A stretch of 64,000 nt of DNA from Emergencia sp. 1XD21-10 (GCF_009936045.1 NZ_QWEQ01000011.1:1-64000), one strand, 5' to 3'. Counted from the stretch's first letter, positions 1 to 9,162 are shown. Made by a program: numbers and translations. Notes: generated by a model not told the origin, from the letters alone.

Positions 1-233
1 TGATTGCAGACAGAGGATATGAGGCATATAACAACATGGCTCATATCCAAGAAAAAGGATGGTTTTATCTAATACGGGTGAAAGATTTTAATCAATATTC
101 ATCCGGTATTCTGCATGGCTTGGAGCTGCCGGATACTGAGGAATTCCCTGCGGATACTCTGAAACAACTGTATGGCATGCGATGGGGAATTGAAACTTCA
201 TTTAGAGATTTGAAATATACAGTATTTTTTTGA
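1..233 (+). pseudogene. IS4-family transposase remnant, C-terminal catalytic end
   Basis: The open frame enters from the left window edge (first codon at base 3) and ends in TGA at 231-233. It reads IADRGYE, the second-Asp region of a DDE transposase. At its end it carries Y-x2-R-x3-E-x6-K (YGMRWGIETSFRDLK), the YREK signature of the IS4 family, which holds the catalytic Glu. An intact IS4 transposase continues well past this signature, but here the frame changes to YTVFF and stops, so the 3' end is deleted or frameshifted. Bases 234-425 hold no intact frame and probably contain more decayed insertion-sequence DNA. Whether the part beyond the window edge is intact cannot be seen. Confidence 0.8.
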
Positions 234-425
234 CAAGGGAACGCTCTTGTCTATTTGTTGTGTTTTTAAATCTACAAAAAACAATTTATCAGCTTGAATC
301 AAAGGGAAAGAAAAGAGAAGTTAATATCGCGAACAATACTAACTTATCTTTAAATCCCTTAACTTAATGCCATTGGCATCTATAAACCTGGGCTCTTCAG
401 TCTTGCCTTATGAACAGATTTCCAT

Positions 426-1664
426 TTAGATACAGAATTTCCCATCTCGGAAAATTTCAGCCTGGCTGCCGTCTTCACAAGTTGCGATGCACGCCAGATC
501 CTCTGTGCCGAACATAAAATCCACGTGGAGAGCTGAAATATTCAGACCTTTCCTCTCCAGTGCCTCCATGCTGCGGTCTTCGCCTAAAATCATATCTGAA
601 TAACCTGCTCCCAGCGCCAAATGACAGGAAGCATTTTCATCAAAAAGGGTATTATAGAACAAAATCCCCATCTGGTTAATCGGTGAATCAAATGGAACCA
701 GGGCGATTTCGCCCAGATAACGCGCACTTTCATCTTCTAAAATGCCGGCTAAAACGTCTTCTCCCACCTCTGCACTGTACTCTACAACCTTGCCATCCTT
801 AAATACAAGACGCATGCCGTCGATGATATTGCCCGCATGGACAAACGGCATGGAACTGTACACTACGCCGTTAACCTTATATTTATGAGGCGTGGAAAGA
901 ATTTCCTCCGACGGAATATTCGGTGCGAACAGCTCTCCATCCGGTTCCGGACAGTGGCAGATACCGCCTACGAACACTGTGTCATCACACAATTCTATCG
1001 TAAGATCTGTGCCAAGACCATTGCGCAGGTGAAGCCCGCGAACCCCCAGATTATTGATTTTTTTCACGTTCTCAAGCATTTCATTGATGTGCTTATCCCA
1101 ACCATCAACACCGCTTTCCTCTGTCACATAACAGCATTTGAGAATCGCTTCCCATAAAGCATCCATTGCATCTTCTTTTGTTTTATCCGGGAAAACTTTC
1201 ATTGCCCATTCTTCTCCCGGGATTGCGGAAGCACTCCACTTCACACGGTTGTCCTTTTTCAGGAAGCTCAAATCCTTCAAAGTCGCCGATGTAGCATTCT
1301 TCCATGTTGCGAGTCTTACATCTTCTACGTCGCGCAGTCCGTCCGGCGCGTCGTTGTTCAGGCGTAAAAAGCATGCGTCCTTTTCAGCATAAGACGTTCT
1401 TGCTTCGACCCACCAGTCCGGTACTTCGGACAGGGTCTCCATTTTCGCATGCTCCAGACGAATTTTGGTCAGCTGCTGGTCGGTAAAATGAATTACCACA
1501 TCTTTTGCGCCCAGCTCGTACGCTTTCTTCGCTAAAATGCGAAGAAATTCAATGGCAGTTACTGATGTTTCTTCTACCACCAGAATCTGCCCCGCACGAA
1601 GACCTACTCCCCTCTTCAAAATCAGCTCCGCATAATTTTCTAATAATCGTTCTTTATTTTCCAT
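426..1664 (-). CDS. M29-family aminopeptidase (AmpS/PepS type)
   Basis: A 412-residue protein of normal length for the M29 metallo-aminopeptidases, cytoplasmic enzymes that remove N-terminal residues from short peptides. Expected metal-site segments appear in order near the C-terminal half: NIPSEE (about residue 250), LGEIALVP (about 315), CHLALG (about 345) and LHVDFM (about 378). These supply the Glu, Glu, His and His/Asp ligands of the family. The start ATG directly follows the oppF stop (TAGATG) with an AAGGAG site inside the end of oppF, so it is the last gene of the peptide-importer operon. That position supports a role in hydrolysing imported peptides. There is no signal peptide. Confidence 0.9.
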   Translation of the reverse strand: MENKERLLENYAELILKRGVGLRAGQILVVEETSVTAIEFLRILAKKAYELGAKDVVIHFTDQQLTKIRLEHAKMETLSEVPDWWVEARTSYAEKDACFLRLNNDAPDGLRDVEDVRLATWKNATSATLKDLSFLKKDNRVKWSASAIPGEEWAMKVFPDKTKEDAMDALWEAILKCCYVTEESGVDGWDKHINEMLENVKKINNLGVRGLHLRNGLGTDLTIELCDDTVFVGGICHCPEPDGELFAPNIPSEEILSTPHKYKVNGVVYSSMPFVHAGNIIDGMRLVFKDGKVVEYSAEVGEDVLAGILEDESARYLGEIALVPFDSPINQMGILFYNTLFDENASCHLALGAGYSDMILGEDRSMEALERKGLNISALHVDFMFGTEDLACIATCEDGSQAEIFRDGKFCI

Positions 1665-2636
1665 CTAATCTATGTGCTCCTTTTGGTTCATGATACAAGC
1701 ACTATAATGGTTATCGGATATTTCCACCAGTTTATAGTTCTCGTTTTTACAAGCCTCACAAGCATATTTGCATCTTGGATAGAATCTGCAGTACTCTGCC
1801 GGGTTAATCGGCGATGTAACCTCACCGCGCAAAAGTTCCGGTTCTGTGTCTTTCTTTGTAATGTCAATTTCAGGTATTGCCGAAAGCAGCGCCTGCGTGT
1901 ACGGATGCTTCGGGTTTCTGAAAAGTTCCCCTGTCTCTGCCAGCTCAACGCACTGCCCCAGATACATAACCGCAATTTCCGTGGAAATATGCTTTACTAC
2001 ACTCATGTCATGGGTGATGAACATATAAGCAAGTTCTCGCTCTTCCTGCAAATCCATCATCAGGTTCAAAATCTGCGCCTGAATAGATACGTCCAGTGCA
2101 GATACCGGCTCGTCGCAGACGATAAATTCAGGATCTGTCGCCAGCGCTCTTGCGATACCGATTCTTTGTCTTCTTCCGCCGTCCAGCTCGTGAGGATAAG
2201 CGTTAATCAGACGCGGTGCCAGACCTACTACATCCATCAGTTCTTTTACTCTGCGGTGTACTTCCGCTTTCGTTTTGAACATTTTCCCCACTTCCATCGG
2301 TTCTCGGATGATTTCCGACACGGAAAGTCTCGGATTCAATGACGCATACGGATCCTGGAAAATCAGCTGCATCTTCTTTCTCAGCTGTTTCATCTTCGCT
2401 TTATTAAAGTCCGTAATCTTCTCTCCGTCGAAGTAAATTTCGCCGTCAGTCGGTTCTACGAGACGAAGTACAGTTCTTCCCAAAGTGGTTTTTCCACAGC
2501 CGGATTCGCCTACAACGCCAAGGGTATGTCCTTTTTCGATGGAAAAGCTCACATCATCTACTGCGTGAAGCAAGCCGGAAGGCGTTTTGAAATATTTCTT
2601 TAAGTGTTTTACCTCAATCTTCGGTGTATTACTCAT
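1665..2636 (-). CDS. oppF: Oligopeptide/dipeptide ABC transporter ATP-binding protein (OppF/DppF)
   Basis: Second ATPase of a peptide importer. Walker [10 protein letters not shown] is near residue 45, followed by the Q-loop IFQDP and Walker B FIVCDEP. The ABC signature is LDGGRRQ in place of the canonical LSGGQ, a variant I associate with clostridial OppF proteins. The C-terminal region has the Cys-containing oligopeptide-transporter tail ([15 protein letters not shown]) that in relatives may bind an Fe-S cluster. The frame is open back to 2690, but ATG 2636 is chosen because GAGGAGGTGG lies just upstream and the upstream residues are the oppD coding sequence read in another frame. It overlaps oppD by 8 bp (ATGAGTAA). 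Confidence 0.93.
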   Translation of the reverse strand: MSNTPKIEVKHLKKYFKTPSGLLHAVDDVSFSIEKGHTLGVVGESGCGKTTLGRTVLRLVEPTDGEIYFDGEKITDFNKAKMKQLRKKMQLIFQDPYASLNPRLSVSEIIREPMEVGKMFKTKAEVHRRVKELMDVVGLAPRLINAYPHELDGGRRQRIGIARALATDPEFIVCDEPVSALDVSIQAQILNLMMDLQEERELAYMFITHDMSVVKHISTEIAVMYLGQCVELAETGELFRNPKHPYTQALLSAIPEIDITKKDTEPELLRGEVTSPINPAEYCRFYPRCKYACEACKNENYKLVEISDNHYSACIMNQKEHID

Positions 2637-3618
2637 GGCTTTCCACCTCCTCGAACAAATGACATCTGATGACATGCTCGCCATCCACATTTACTGCCTT
2701 TGGCACTTCAGTTCTACACTTTTCCATGCACTTTGGGCATCTCGGATGAAATACACAGCCTGTCGGCAGTTCCATCGGATCAGGCATCAGACCATCAATC
2801 GGTGAAAGTCGCTTCGTCTGTTTTTTCATATCAGGGATGGAACCGAAAAGTCCAACGGTGTACGGATGGTGTGACTCGCTCAGGAAAATTTCCTCTGCCG
2901 TTCCCGACTCTACGATAGTTCCCGCATACATCACTGCAACCTTGTCGCAGTTTTGAGATACGATACCAAGATCGTGGGTGATGAGAATCATGGAAGTTCC
3001 CAGGTTTTTCTTCAGTTGACGCATCATATGCAGCACCTGCGCCTGAATGGTAACATCAAGGGCAGTAGTTGGCTCATCGGCAATAAGCAGCTCCGGTTCC
3101 AAAGACAGGGCGATTGCGATTACTACACGCTGCTTCATACCACCGGAAAACTGATGCGGATACTCTCTCTTTCTGCTGGCAGGAATACCAACCATTTCCA
3201 GCATGTTATCCACTTTCTTTTCCATCTCTTCGTCGGAAAGCTCCGGCATATGAATCTTAAAGGATTCTTTAATCTGATCACCGATACGAAGTACCGGGTT
3301 CAGACTAGTCATCGGATCCTGGAAAATCATGGAGATGCGGTGTCCTCTGATGGCACGCATTTCTGCTTCTGTGCGTTCCAGCAGGTTGCCGCTTCCCTCA
3401 AACTGAATTTCTCCGCCGGTGATAAAGCCTGTGTGCTTCGGCAAAAGTCTCATGGTTGCCAGAGCTGTCGTGGTTTTTCCCGCACCGGTTTCACCAACAA
3501 GACCTAGAGTTTCCCCTTTGTTCAGGGAAAAACTGATATCGTTTAATACGGAGGATACGCCGTCGTCTGTGCGATATTCCGCCGAGATATGATCAATGCT
3601 CAATATTTTTTCGCTCAA
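2629..3618 (-). CDS. oppD: Oligopeptide/dipeptide ABC transporter ATP-binding protein (OppD/DppD)
   Basis: First ATPase of the peptide importer. It has Walker A GETGAGKTT, Q-loop IFQDPMTSLNP, signature FSGGMKQR, Walker B LLIADEP and the C-terminal GCVFHPRCPKCMEKC motif of the oligopeptide family. TTG at 3618 is the likely start: AGGAGG at 3627-3632 is 8 bases upstream of it, while the GTG at 3627 lies inside that ribosome site. The gene is 12 bp downstream of oppC and overlaps oppF, so the two ATPases are translationally coupled. It forms the NTP-hydrolysing heterodimer with OppF on the cytoplasmic face. Confidence 0.94.
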   Translation of the reverse strand: MSEKILSIDHISAEYRTDDGVSSVLNDISFSLNKGETLGLVGETGAGKTTTALATMRLLPKHTGFITGGEIQFEGSGNLLERTEAEMRAIRGHRISMIFQDPMTSLNPVLRIGDQIKESFKIHMPELSDEEMEKKVDNMLEMVGIPASRKREYPHQFSGGMKQRVVIAIALSLEPELLIADEPTTALDVTIQAQVLHMMRQLKKNLGTSMILITHDLGIVSQNCDKVAVMYAGTIVESGTAEEIFLSESHHPYTVGLFGSIPDMKKQTKRLSPIDGLMPDPMELPTGCVFHPRCPKCMEKCRTEVPKAVNVDGEHVIRCHLFEEVESHE

Positions 3619-3630
3619 AACAGCCACCTC

Positions 3631-4515
3631 CTAGTTTTTCATTCTCGGATCCAATGCGTCACGAAGTCCGTCGCCTAAAAGATTCAGGGAAATTACCGCA
3701 AGGGTGATTGCAGTACCCGGAATCAGTACTAGATACGGAGCCTGACGCAGGAAATCTCTGCCTTCATAAAGCATTGTACCCCATTCCGACGCAGGCGGTT
3801 TTACGCCCAGACCCATAAAGCTCAAGGACGCGATAATCAGAATGGTTGCGCCCATTGCTAGGGTTGCCTGTACGATAATCGGGCCGATTGCGTTTGGAAT
3901 GATATGCTTTATGATAATATGCCAGTCGTTACTGCCGCAGCAACGTGAAGCTTCAATAAATTCCTGATCCTTGATGGACAGAATCGAAGAACGAATAACT
4001 CTGGCAAATACCGGTATGTATGCGATGGACAGGGCGATCAAAAGGTTAGACATGCTCTGCCCCAACGCCGCAACGATGGAAATGGACATCAGCATCGGCG
4101 GGATTGCCAGCAGAATATCCATCAGACGCATGAGAATATTATCACGGAAGCCGCCGAAATAACCGGCGATTGCACCGATAATAGCGCCGATTGCAACTGC
4201 AATAGCCATAGCGATAATACTTAAGGTCAGGGAAATTCTCGCGCCGTGAATAATACGGGCGAAAACGTCTCTGCCGAACTGGTCTGTACCGAACCAGTGG
4301 TCAGCCGACGGTCCTTCCAGTCTTGCGTCCATATCCTGCCCAACTACCTGGGTGTCATAGTCAGCGATAAAGTCTGCGCAAAGCGCCAGCGCCGCCATGA
4401 AAAGCAGAATTGCAAGTCCCAGCATGGCAAGTTTATTTTTGCGCAGTCTCATCATGATTGCCGTAAACTGACTGCGTGCTTTCATTTCATTTTCTTGTTT
4501 CTTCACGGTAATCAC
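3631..4515 (-). CDS. oppC: Oligopeptide/dipeptide ABC transporter permease (OppC/DppC)
   Basis: A 294-residue integral membrane subunit. It has an N-terminal cytoplasmic stretch, a first membrane span (LAMLGLAILLFMAALALCADF), the HWFGTDQFGRDVFARI segment typical of OppC, and the EAA-loop region EASRCCGSNDWHIIIKHIIPNA that contacts the ATPases. The C-terminus LLGDGLRDALDPRMKN is also diagnostic. GTG 4515 is the start and overlaps the oppB stop as GTGA, a coupling arrangement. It pairs with OppB to form the channel. Confidence 0.93.
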   Translation of the reverse strand: MITVKKQENEMKARSQFTAIMMRLRKNKLAMLGLAILLFMAALALCADFIADYDTQVVGQDMDARLEGPSADHWFGTDQFGRDVFARIIHGARISLTLSIIAMAIAVAIGAIIGAIAGYFGGFRDNILMRLMDILLAIPPMLMSISIVAALGQSMSNLLIALSIAYIPVFARVIRSSILSIKDQEFIEASRCCGSNDWHIIIKHIIPNAIGPIIVQATLAMGATILIIASLSFMGLGVKPPASEWGTMLYEGRDFLRQAPYLVLIPGTAITLAVISLNLLGDGLRDALDPRMKN

Positions 4516-5444
4516 GCCCTTTCATACTGCGATTTGATACGAGGGTCGATATAAGCGTAGATGATATCTACAAGTAAGTTTACCAGGCTGTATGCGATGG
4601 TAACAAACATGATTGCCGCCATAACGACCGGCGTATCTTTCATACGAATACTGGTAATCAGAAGGGATCCGATTCCAGAAATTGCAAATACGGATTCAAT
4701 TACTACAGTACCTGCCAGCAAGTACCCGAAGTCTACACCGATTACGGTGATAATCGGAAGAAGCGCGTTGCGCAGGGAGTGCTTTAAAATAACGCTCTTT
4801 TCCTCTGCACCCTTTGCTCTTGCAGTACGGATATAGTCCTGTTTCAGCACTTCCAGCATAGTCGAACGAGTCATTCGCACAAGGGTTGCCATGGTTCCTG
4901 TAGAAAGGGTGACCGCCGGCAAAATGTAGCCGGAAATATCCTGAAGGCCTGTAGCTGGAAGCCAGTGTAAATTCAATGCAAATACCAGCATCAATACCAG
5001 TCCCAATACAAAAGAAGGAATCGATGCGAAGATGAGTGCTGCCACTGTGCTGACTGCATCCACGAAGGAATACTGACGCACTGCGGAAATAACGCCTACC
5101 GGCACCCCGATCAGCGTAGCAAAAAACATTGCAACAGCAGCCAAGGTCAGCGTGGTCGGAAAACGACTCAAAATTTCTTCAAATACTGGAAGTTTCGTCT
5201 GATAGGAGTTTCCGAATTCTCCCTGAAACATATCTGTAATATAGTCAAAATAACGCACGAAAAACGGCTCGTTTAAGCCCAGTTCCGCTTCCAGTTTCGC
5301 AACCTGCTCCGGTGAAGCACTCTGTCCCAGAATCAGTTGCGCCGGATTTCCCGGTGTCAAATTCATGATGGTAAATACGATAAAGGAGATTCCCAGCACA
5401 ACAACCACCATCATGCCCAGACGTTGTAAAATGTACTTTCCCAT
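4512..5444 (-). CDS. oppB: Oligopeptide/dipeptide ABC transporter permease (OppB/DppB)
   Basis: A 310-residue permease with the standard N-terminal span and the LTPGNPAQLILG motif of OppB/DppB, and an EAA-type loop (RTARAKGAEEKSVILKHSLRNALLP) about 100 residues from the C-terminus. The C-terminal YAYIDPRIK is the usual family ending. The start ATG has AGAGGA upstream. It is separated from the substrate-binding-protein gene by about 100 bp that hold a stem-loop, and is coupled to oppC by a 4-bp overlap. Confidence 0.94.
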   Translation of the reverse strand: MGKYILQRLGMMVVVVLGISFIVFTIMNLTPGNPAQLILGQSASPEQVAKLEAELGLNEPFFVRYFDYITDMFQGEFGNSYQTKLPVFEEILSRFPTTLTLAAVAMFFATLIGVPVGVISAVRQYSFVDAVSTVAALIFASIPSFVLGLVLMLVFALNLHWLPATGLQDISGYILPAVTLSTGTMATLVRMTRSTMLEVLKQDYIRTARAKGAEEKSVILKHSLRNALLPIITVIGVDFGYLLAGTVVIESVFAISGIGSLLITSIRMKDTPVVMAAIMFVTIAYSLVNLLVDIIYAYIDPRIKSQYERA

Positions 5445-5468
5445 AATCTGTCCTCTCTTCGAAAATAT

Positions 5469-5500
5469 GAGGGTATCCCCATTTCACTGTGAATACCCTC
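5469..5500 (-). promoter_or_regulatory. Intercistronic stem-loop between oppA and oppB
   Basis: An 8-bp perfect inverted repeat (GAGGGTAT 5469-5476 / ATACCCTC 5493-5500) in the gap between the binding-protein gene and oppB. On the minus strand no clear U-run follows, so it looks more like a 3'-end-stabilising or partly terminating hairpin than a full terminator. Such hairpins commonly make binding-protein mRNA more abundant than permease mRNA. Confidence 0.6.
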
Positions 5501-5545
5501 TCTTTGTCATTATAGCAGTCTTGCTAACTGCAAAGTCTGCTTTGA

Positions 5546-7079
5546 TTACCAGGACATTCTCTTAATCTTGTAAATGCCCAGTGCGTCTGCTGCAACGCCC
5601 TTCAGATTTGCATTTGTGGTGATTGTGGTTGGTTCGAATACCAGAGAAGCAACGTATGCCTGATCGCTGATATCCTGTGCAACATCTTCGTAAGCTGCCT
5701 GCTTTTCATCGCCTGTCAGTCTTGCTGCATTTTCCAGTTTACCGGAAAGTTCATCGCTGACAACGTGGGTGATGTTGCCGGTTCCGCCGTAGCAGTCTTT
5801 GTGGAACTGGCTGTACAGCAGGGAGTACGCGTCAGTGAACATTGCACACCATGAAGAAATTGTCATTTCGTAGTCGCCTTCGGAGTATACGTCAGTGGTA
5901 TACGCGCCGGCTTCCATGATGTCGATTTCTACTTCAACGCCGGCTTCTTTCAGGTCTGCCTGAATTACCTGCGCAACCTTCTGAATCTTAGCGTCTTCTT
6001 TAATCTTGATAGTCAGCTTCAGATTTTCCTGACCTGCTTCCTTCAGAAGTGCTTTAGCCTTGTCCAAATCATAAGTGTAGCCTGCTACTTTATCGGAGTA
6101 TCCATCACAAGTTGGAGAAATGGAACTGTTTGCAACGGTTCCGTTTCCTTCCAGAGCACCTTTAATGATGTTTTCTCTGTTAATTGCATAGTTGATAGCC
6201 TGTCTTACTTTTACATCGTCCAGCGGTTTTGCTTCGATATTCATGTTCAAAGACAGCACAGCAGCAAGGTCAGTGCTGTAGAATGCCAGATTTTCATCAT
6301 CCTGTACTACGGAGATATCGGAGTTGTTCACGTTTAAGAATGCGTCAGTTTCACCTGCCTGCAGAGCAACAAGGCCAGTGTTCTTATCAGTGATCGGTTT
6401 GAAAGTTACTGTCTTAATTACAGGTGCGCCGCCGAAGTATTCTTCATTTGCTTCTACAGTGATGTGGTCGCCGTTTACCCATTCAACGAATTTGTAAGCG
6501 CCGGTTCCCATCGGAGCTCTTTCTACTGCATCTTCGCCGTTTTCTTCAGCATAAGCTTTGCTCATGATGGAGAAGTAAGGGGAAGCAAGGCTTCCGATCA
6601 TAGCGCCGAAAGGCTCTTTTAAGATTAACTTAACGGTGTAGTCATCTACTTTTTCAACCTTATCGATTGCCGCGGTCATGTCTGCCGCCCAGCCTTTTTC
6701 GATGGTTCTGTTGATGGAGTATATATACTACATCGTCAGCAGTCATTTCTGTTCCGTTGTGGAACTTTACACCCTGACGGAGTTTGAAAGTGTATTCCAT
6801 CTCATCGTCGGAAATCTCGTAGCTCTCTGCCAGAGATTCCACGTATTCACCGTTTTCGTTTGCCTCTACCAAATTATCATAGATTGCATATGTAACGGTA
6901 AATGTGCTCATCATAGCGATTGCCATAGGATCCAAAGAGTTCGGTTCTGCTGATAATGCCCAGTTTAAATCGGTTCTTGCTTCAGCATCGTCTCCGCCAC
7001 CGCCGCAGCCGGTCAGAGAAGCCAATGCTAACACAGCAATCAGCAGAAGAGCAATTCCTTTTTTTGTTCTTGCTTTCAT
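5546..7079 (-). pseudogene. oppA: Peptide ABC transporter substrate-binding protein, frameshifted
   Basis: The N-terminal part (ATG 7079, AGGAGG at 7087-7092) has a lipoprotein signal with lipobox LTGC and then the SBP_bac_5 start (EPNSLDPMAIAM, LRQGVKFHNGTEMTADDVVY). After Tyr the frame is lost in a run of four TA units (TATATATA, 6720-6727), and the rest of the protein continues in another frame to 5546. Removing 4 bp (two TA units), or adding one TA unit, restores one continuous protein of about 510 residues, the usual family length. All other genes of the operon are intact. The lesion could be a real mutation, a slippage-type on/off switch, or a sequencing or assembly error. Confidence 0.88.
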
Positions 7080-7096
7080 AGTTGTTCCTCCTGTTT

Positions 7097-7111
7097 TGGA
7101 ACTCGGTTCCA
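7097..7111. promoter_or_regulatory. Perfect palindrome TGGAAC-TCG-GTTCCA, candidate IclR-family operator
   Basis: A 15-bp palindrome with 6-bp arms in the leader of the opp operon, just downstream of its -10 element. Its outer arms TGGAA...TTCCA match the shape of the E. coli IclR consensus site. An IclR-family gene is transcribed divergently next door, so this is the best candidate operator. A repressor bound here would block the opp transcript near its start. Confidence 0.6.
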
Positions 7112-7126
7112 TTTTTCTTTTTTATA

Positions 7127-7155
7127 ATAGTAAACCATTTTCAGAAATTTGTCAA
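7127..7155 (-). promoter_or_regulatory. Sigma-A promoter of the opp operon
   Basis: On the minus strand, TTGACA (7150-7155), a 17-bp spacer and TACTAT (7127-7132), about 50 bp upstream of the binding-protein start. It matches the housekeeping consensus at both boxes with ideal spacing. Confidence 0.8.
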
Positions 7156-7212
7156 TATCTTTTTGTGAATTTTTATTTATATTTTCGTATATTTATTTTG
7201 TTCGTGACAGAT

Positions 7213-7241
7213 TTGACATCTCTCGGTTTCCTTGTTACAAT
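7213..7241 (+). promoter_or_regulatory. Sigma-A promoter of the iclR-type regulator
   Basis: TTGACA (7213-7218), a 17-bp spacer and TACAAT (7236-7241), 42 bp upstream of the regulator start. It is divergent from the opp promoter, with about 58 bp between the two -35 boxes. Confidence 0.8.
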
Positions 7242-7282
7242 GAACACTGTATAACCATTAGAAATTAATTGAGGTGAAGGAC

Positions 7283-8083
7283 TTGAAACAACCACTTATT
7301 ACGTCTGACACAAAGAACAAGGAATTCTCTAACTCCATTGATAAAACGCTCAGTGTCATCGATTGTATTTTTGAGGAAGAAGGTACTTTTATCGATATCC
7401 AAAAGAAACTCAATCTTCCGAAAGCAACTTTACATAGAATCCTACAATCTTTGGAGAAGTATAGACTGATTGAAAAGGTAGCTCCGACAGACCACTACCG
7501 TCTTGGACTGAAGTTTATTTATTACAGTGAAGCAGTAAAGACCCGGCTTTCTATCCCCTCTATCGCACAGCCCTTTTTGCAATCACTCTCCGCTTCTATC
7601 GGTGAGAGTGCAGGTCTAACTGTGCTCTTTCAGGAGCATTGCCTGTCGCTGGCTTCCTGCCGGGGAGAAGAATCAGCACTGACTTCCAATCTTCTTCCAT
7701 TTCCTACGCTAAACTGTTGTTCTGCCGGAAAACTGTTTCTGTCATCCTGGAGCGATGAACAGCTAACAGAGTACTTTTCAAATGCACATTTGAAAAAACT
7801 GACACATAACACCATTATCACTTACGACGACTTTAAAAAAGAGCAGGCTAAAATCTTAAAAAACGGCTTTTCTTGTGATGACGAGGAAAACGAATACGGT
7901 CTATTCTGTCTCAGCGTGCCTCTCTTCAATCATACTGGACAAATCAATGCCAATATTGGCATTACTGCACCAAAATCTCGTCTTTTCACAAAGAATGTCG
8001 ATGCGATTATCCTTCAGCTAAAAGATACCGCCCGTGAAATTAGCGATGTTCTGATAAAAACTAAGTGTGTGTGTCCGTATTAA
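7283..8083 (+). CDS. IclR-family transcriptional regulator
   Basis: About 266 residues. The N-terminal winged HTH covers roughly residues 15-70 (DIQKKLNLPKATLHRILQSL, then the wing ..DHYRLG) and is followed by the IclR effector domain with the typical C-terminal CLSVPLFNHTGQINANIGI. Start choice: GAGGTG (7271-7276) is 6 bases upstream of TTG 7283, whereas the in-frame GTG 7274 lies inside that ribosome site. So TTG is preferred. Divergent orientation to opp and the palindrome in the opp leader suggest that it controls peptide import, most likely as a repressor. The effector is unknown. Confidence 0.9.
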   Translation: MKQPLITSDTKNKEFSNSIDKTLSVIDCIFEEEGTFIDIQKKLNLPKATLHRILQSLEKYRLIEKVAPTDHYRLGLKFIYYSEAVKTRLSIPSIAQPFLQSLSASIGESAGLTVLFQEHCLSLASCRGEESALTSNLLPFPTLNCCSAGKLFLSSWSDEQLTEYFSNAHLKKLTHNTIITYDDFKKEQAKILKNGFSCDDEENEYGLFCLSVPLFNHTGQINANIGITAPKSRLFTKNVDAIILQLKDTAREISDVLIKTKCVCPY

Positions 8084-8156
8084 GGTGCAGGCAGCTTAGC
8101 GCCGACCCTTACATGGAGGCTGTTGCCGCAACAAAATACATATTTTTAAAGAAAAT

Positions 8157-8360
8157 CCCGAAAATATGCACACCAGTCTGCATATTTTCGGGATTATTGT
8201 ATTATTTATGCACGCATCGCACTGCAACCCATCAGTTATCACGCCATTTCACGCTTTTTTATCGTTGAAAATGCATATGAGAAGAAAAACCATAAAAAAT
8301 ATGCACAGTCTCTAGAAGATTTGTGCATATTTTATGTTGTTTTTCTGGAGATATGCATAA
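8157..8360. repeat. Cluster of AAAATATGCAC motifs in alternating orientation (cluster A)
   Basis: The gap between two convergent genes (iclR and the nuclease-like gene) holds at least six copies or near copies of the core AAAATATGCAC or its complement: 8161, 8179, 8205, 8268, 8296, 8322 and 8350. Two pairs form perfect hairpins. One is 8157-8170 / 8179-8192 (14 bp). The other is 8296-8307 / 8322-8333 (12 bp). The first is followed by an A/T-rich stretch on the plus strand and may end the iclR transcript. The same core recurs at 25.2 kb, 42.7 kb and the right window edge. Confidence 0.75.
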
Positions 8361-8379
8361 CCCACTGTTTCCCCGCCAT

Positions 8380-9162
8380 CTAAACGAAAAAGAAATCAAT
8401 GATTCTGTTAATTGTCATGGTGTCTATACTGCCGTCCATGTTATCAAAGGTAAATATCACGTCTTTCCATGGCACATATCCATAGCGCATATACTGCTGC
8501 ATTTTCCAGACCAAACTATTACAATAACCCGGATCACCCAACATGCCGCAATGCTCCAAATATTTAAAACGATTCTCGCTTCGTACTGCAATTTTAAAAT
8601 CAGGAACGATTTCCTTACCTCCAAGGAGCATCGGCTCCTCGTAGTGGTATGGAATTCTTCTTTGATATAGAATATCCGCCACAATCAGTTCTGATTTCGA
8701 GCGAACCATATCGCCTTTCATCGTTTTATGAATCAAGTGTTCCGGATATTTCATACTTCTATCATAATGCTGATTGCCCCAGTTTTCCCCATCTGCAAAA
8801 GCTACTATTTTAGGAAGTCCTTCTAAAGTGGAAAACTTATATGCTCCTGGAAGGCTGTCCATCACAGCTTCCGGCATGTAGTCCTTAAAATTTTTCAGAT
8901 ATTTATCGGCGGCTTTGATGTTATTCTCCATAATCGAAATAGATTTCTCCAGAAAATAACGCTGCTGCTTGCCAGCTACTTCTTTATTGTCAACTCTACC
9001 GATATAGTCATGGCTCTCGGCATCATAATAGTACTGTTTATCACCACGATTTGACATAAACATTCTGCCCTCAGGCAGACCTTTTAATGCCTTTCGGTAT
9101 TCACTACACAATTTCTTCTGATTTTCTAATTCCCACTGGACATAGTCTTTACTGCTTTTCAT
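8380..9162 (-). CDS. PD-(D/E)XK nuclease-like protein of unknown function
   Basis: About 260 residues, not assignable to a named family from the sequence alone. The N-terminal half is charged and helical (likely coiled coil, residues 1-110). The C-terminal half has a nuclease-fold pattern: SKSELIVADILY (helix with Glu), an EEP strand, VPDFKI (the Asp of PD), then KYLEHCGM in the place of the (D/E)xK strand, and an aromatic-rich helix (YCNSLVWKMQQYMRYGY). ATG 9162 is chosen over the longer frame (9222) because AAAGGGG lies about 6 bases upstream. It stands alone, convergent to iclR and next to repeat cluster A. DNA or RNA processing is an inference. Confidence 0.6.
   Translation of the reverse strand: MKSSKDYVQWELENQKKLCSEYRKALKGLPEGRMFMSNRGDKQYYYDAESHDYIGRVDNKEVAGKQQRYFLEKSISIMENNIKAADKYLKNFKDYMPEAVMDSLPGAYKFSTLEGLPKIVAFADGENWGNQHYDRSMKYPEHLIHKTMKGDMVRSKSELIVADILYQRRIPYHYEEPMLLGGKEIVPDFKIAVRSENRFKYLEHCGMLGDPGYCNSLVWKMQQYMRYGYVPWKDVIFTFDNMDGSIDTMTINRIIDFFFV

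Noticed and set aside
231-260. Terminator at the end of the transposase remnant (GACAAG/CTTGTC)
   Set aside because: Only a 6-bp stem with an 8-base loop and no clean U-run; too weak to call.
1674-2342. Plus-strand open frame of 222 codons
   Set aside because: It is the mirror of oppF and lacks any start signal.
7274-7282. GTG 7274 as start of the IclR-type regulator
   Set aside because: The GTG lies inside the GAGGTG ribosome site, which is correctly spaced for TTG 7283.
8157-8360. CRISPR array
   Set aside because: Repeats are only about 11 bp, alternate in orientation and are unevenly spaced, and no cas genes are present.
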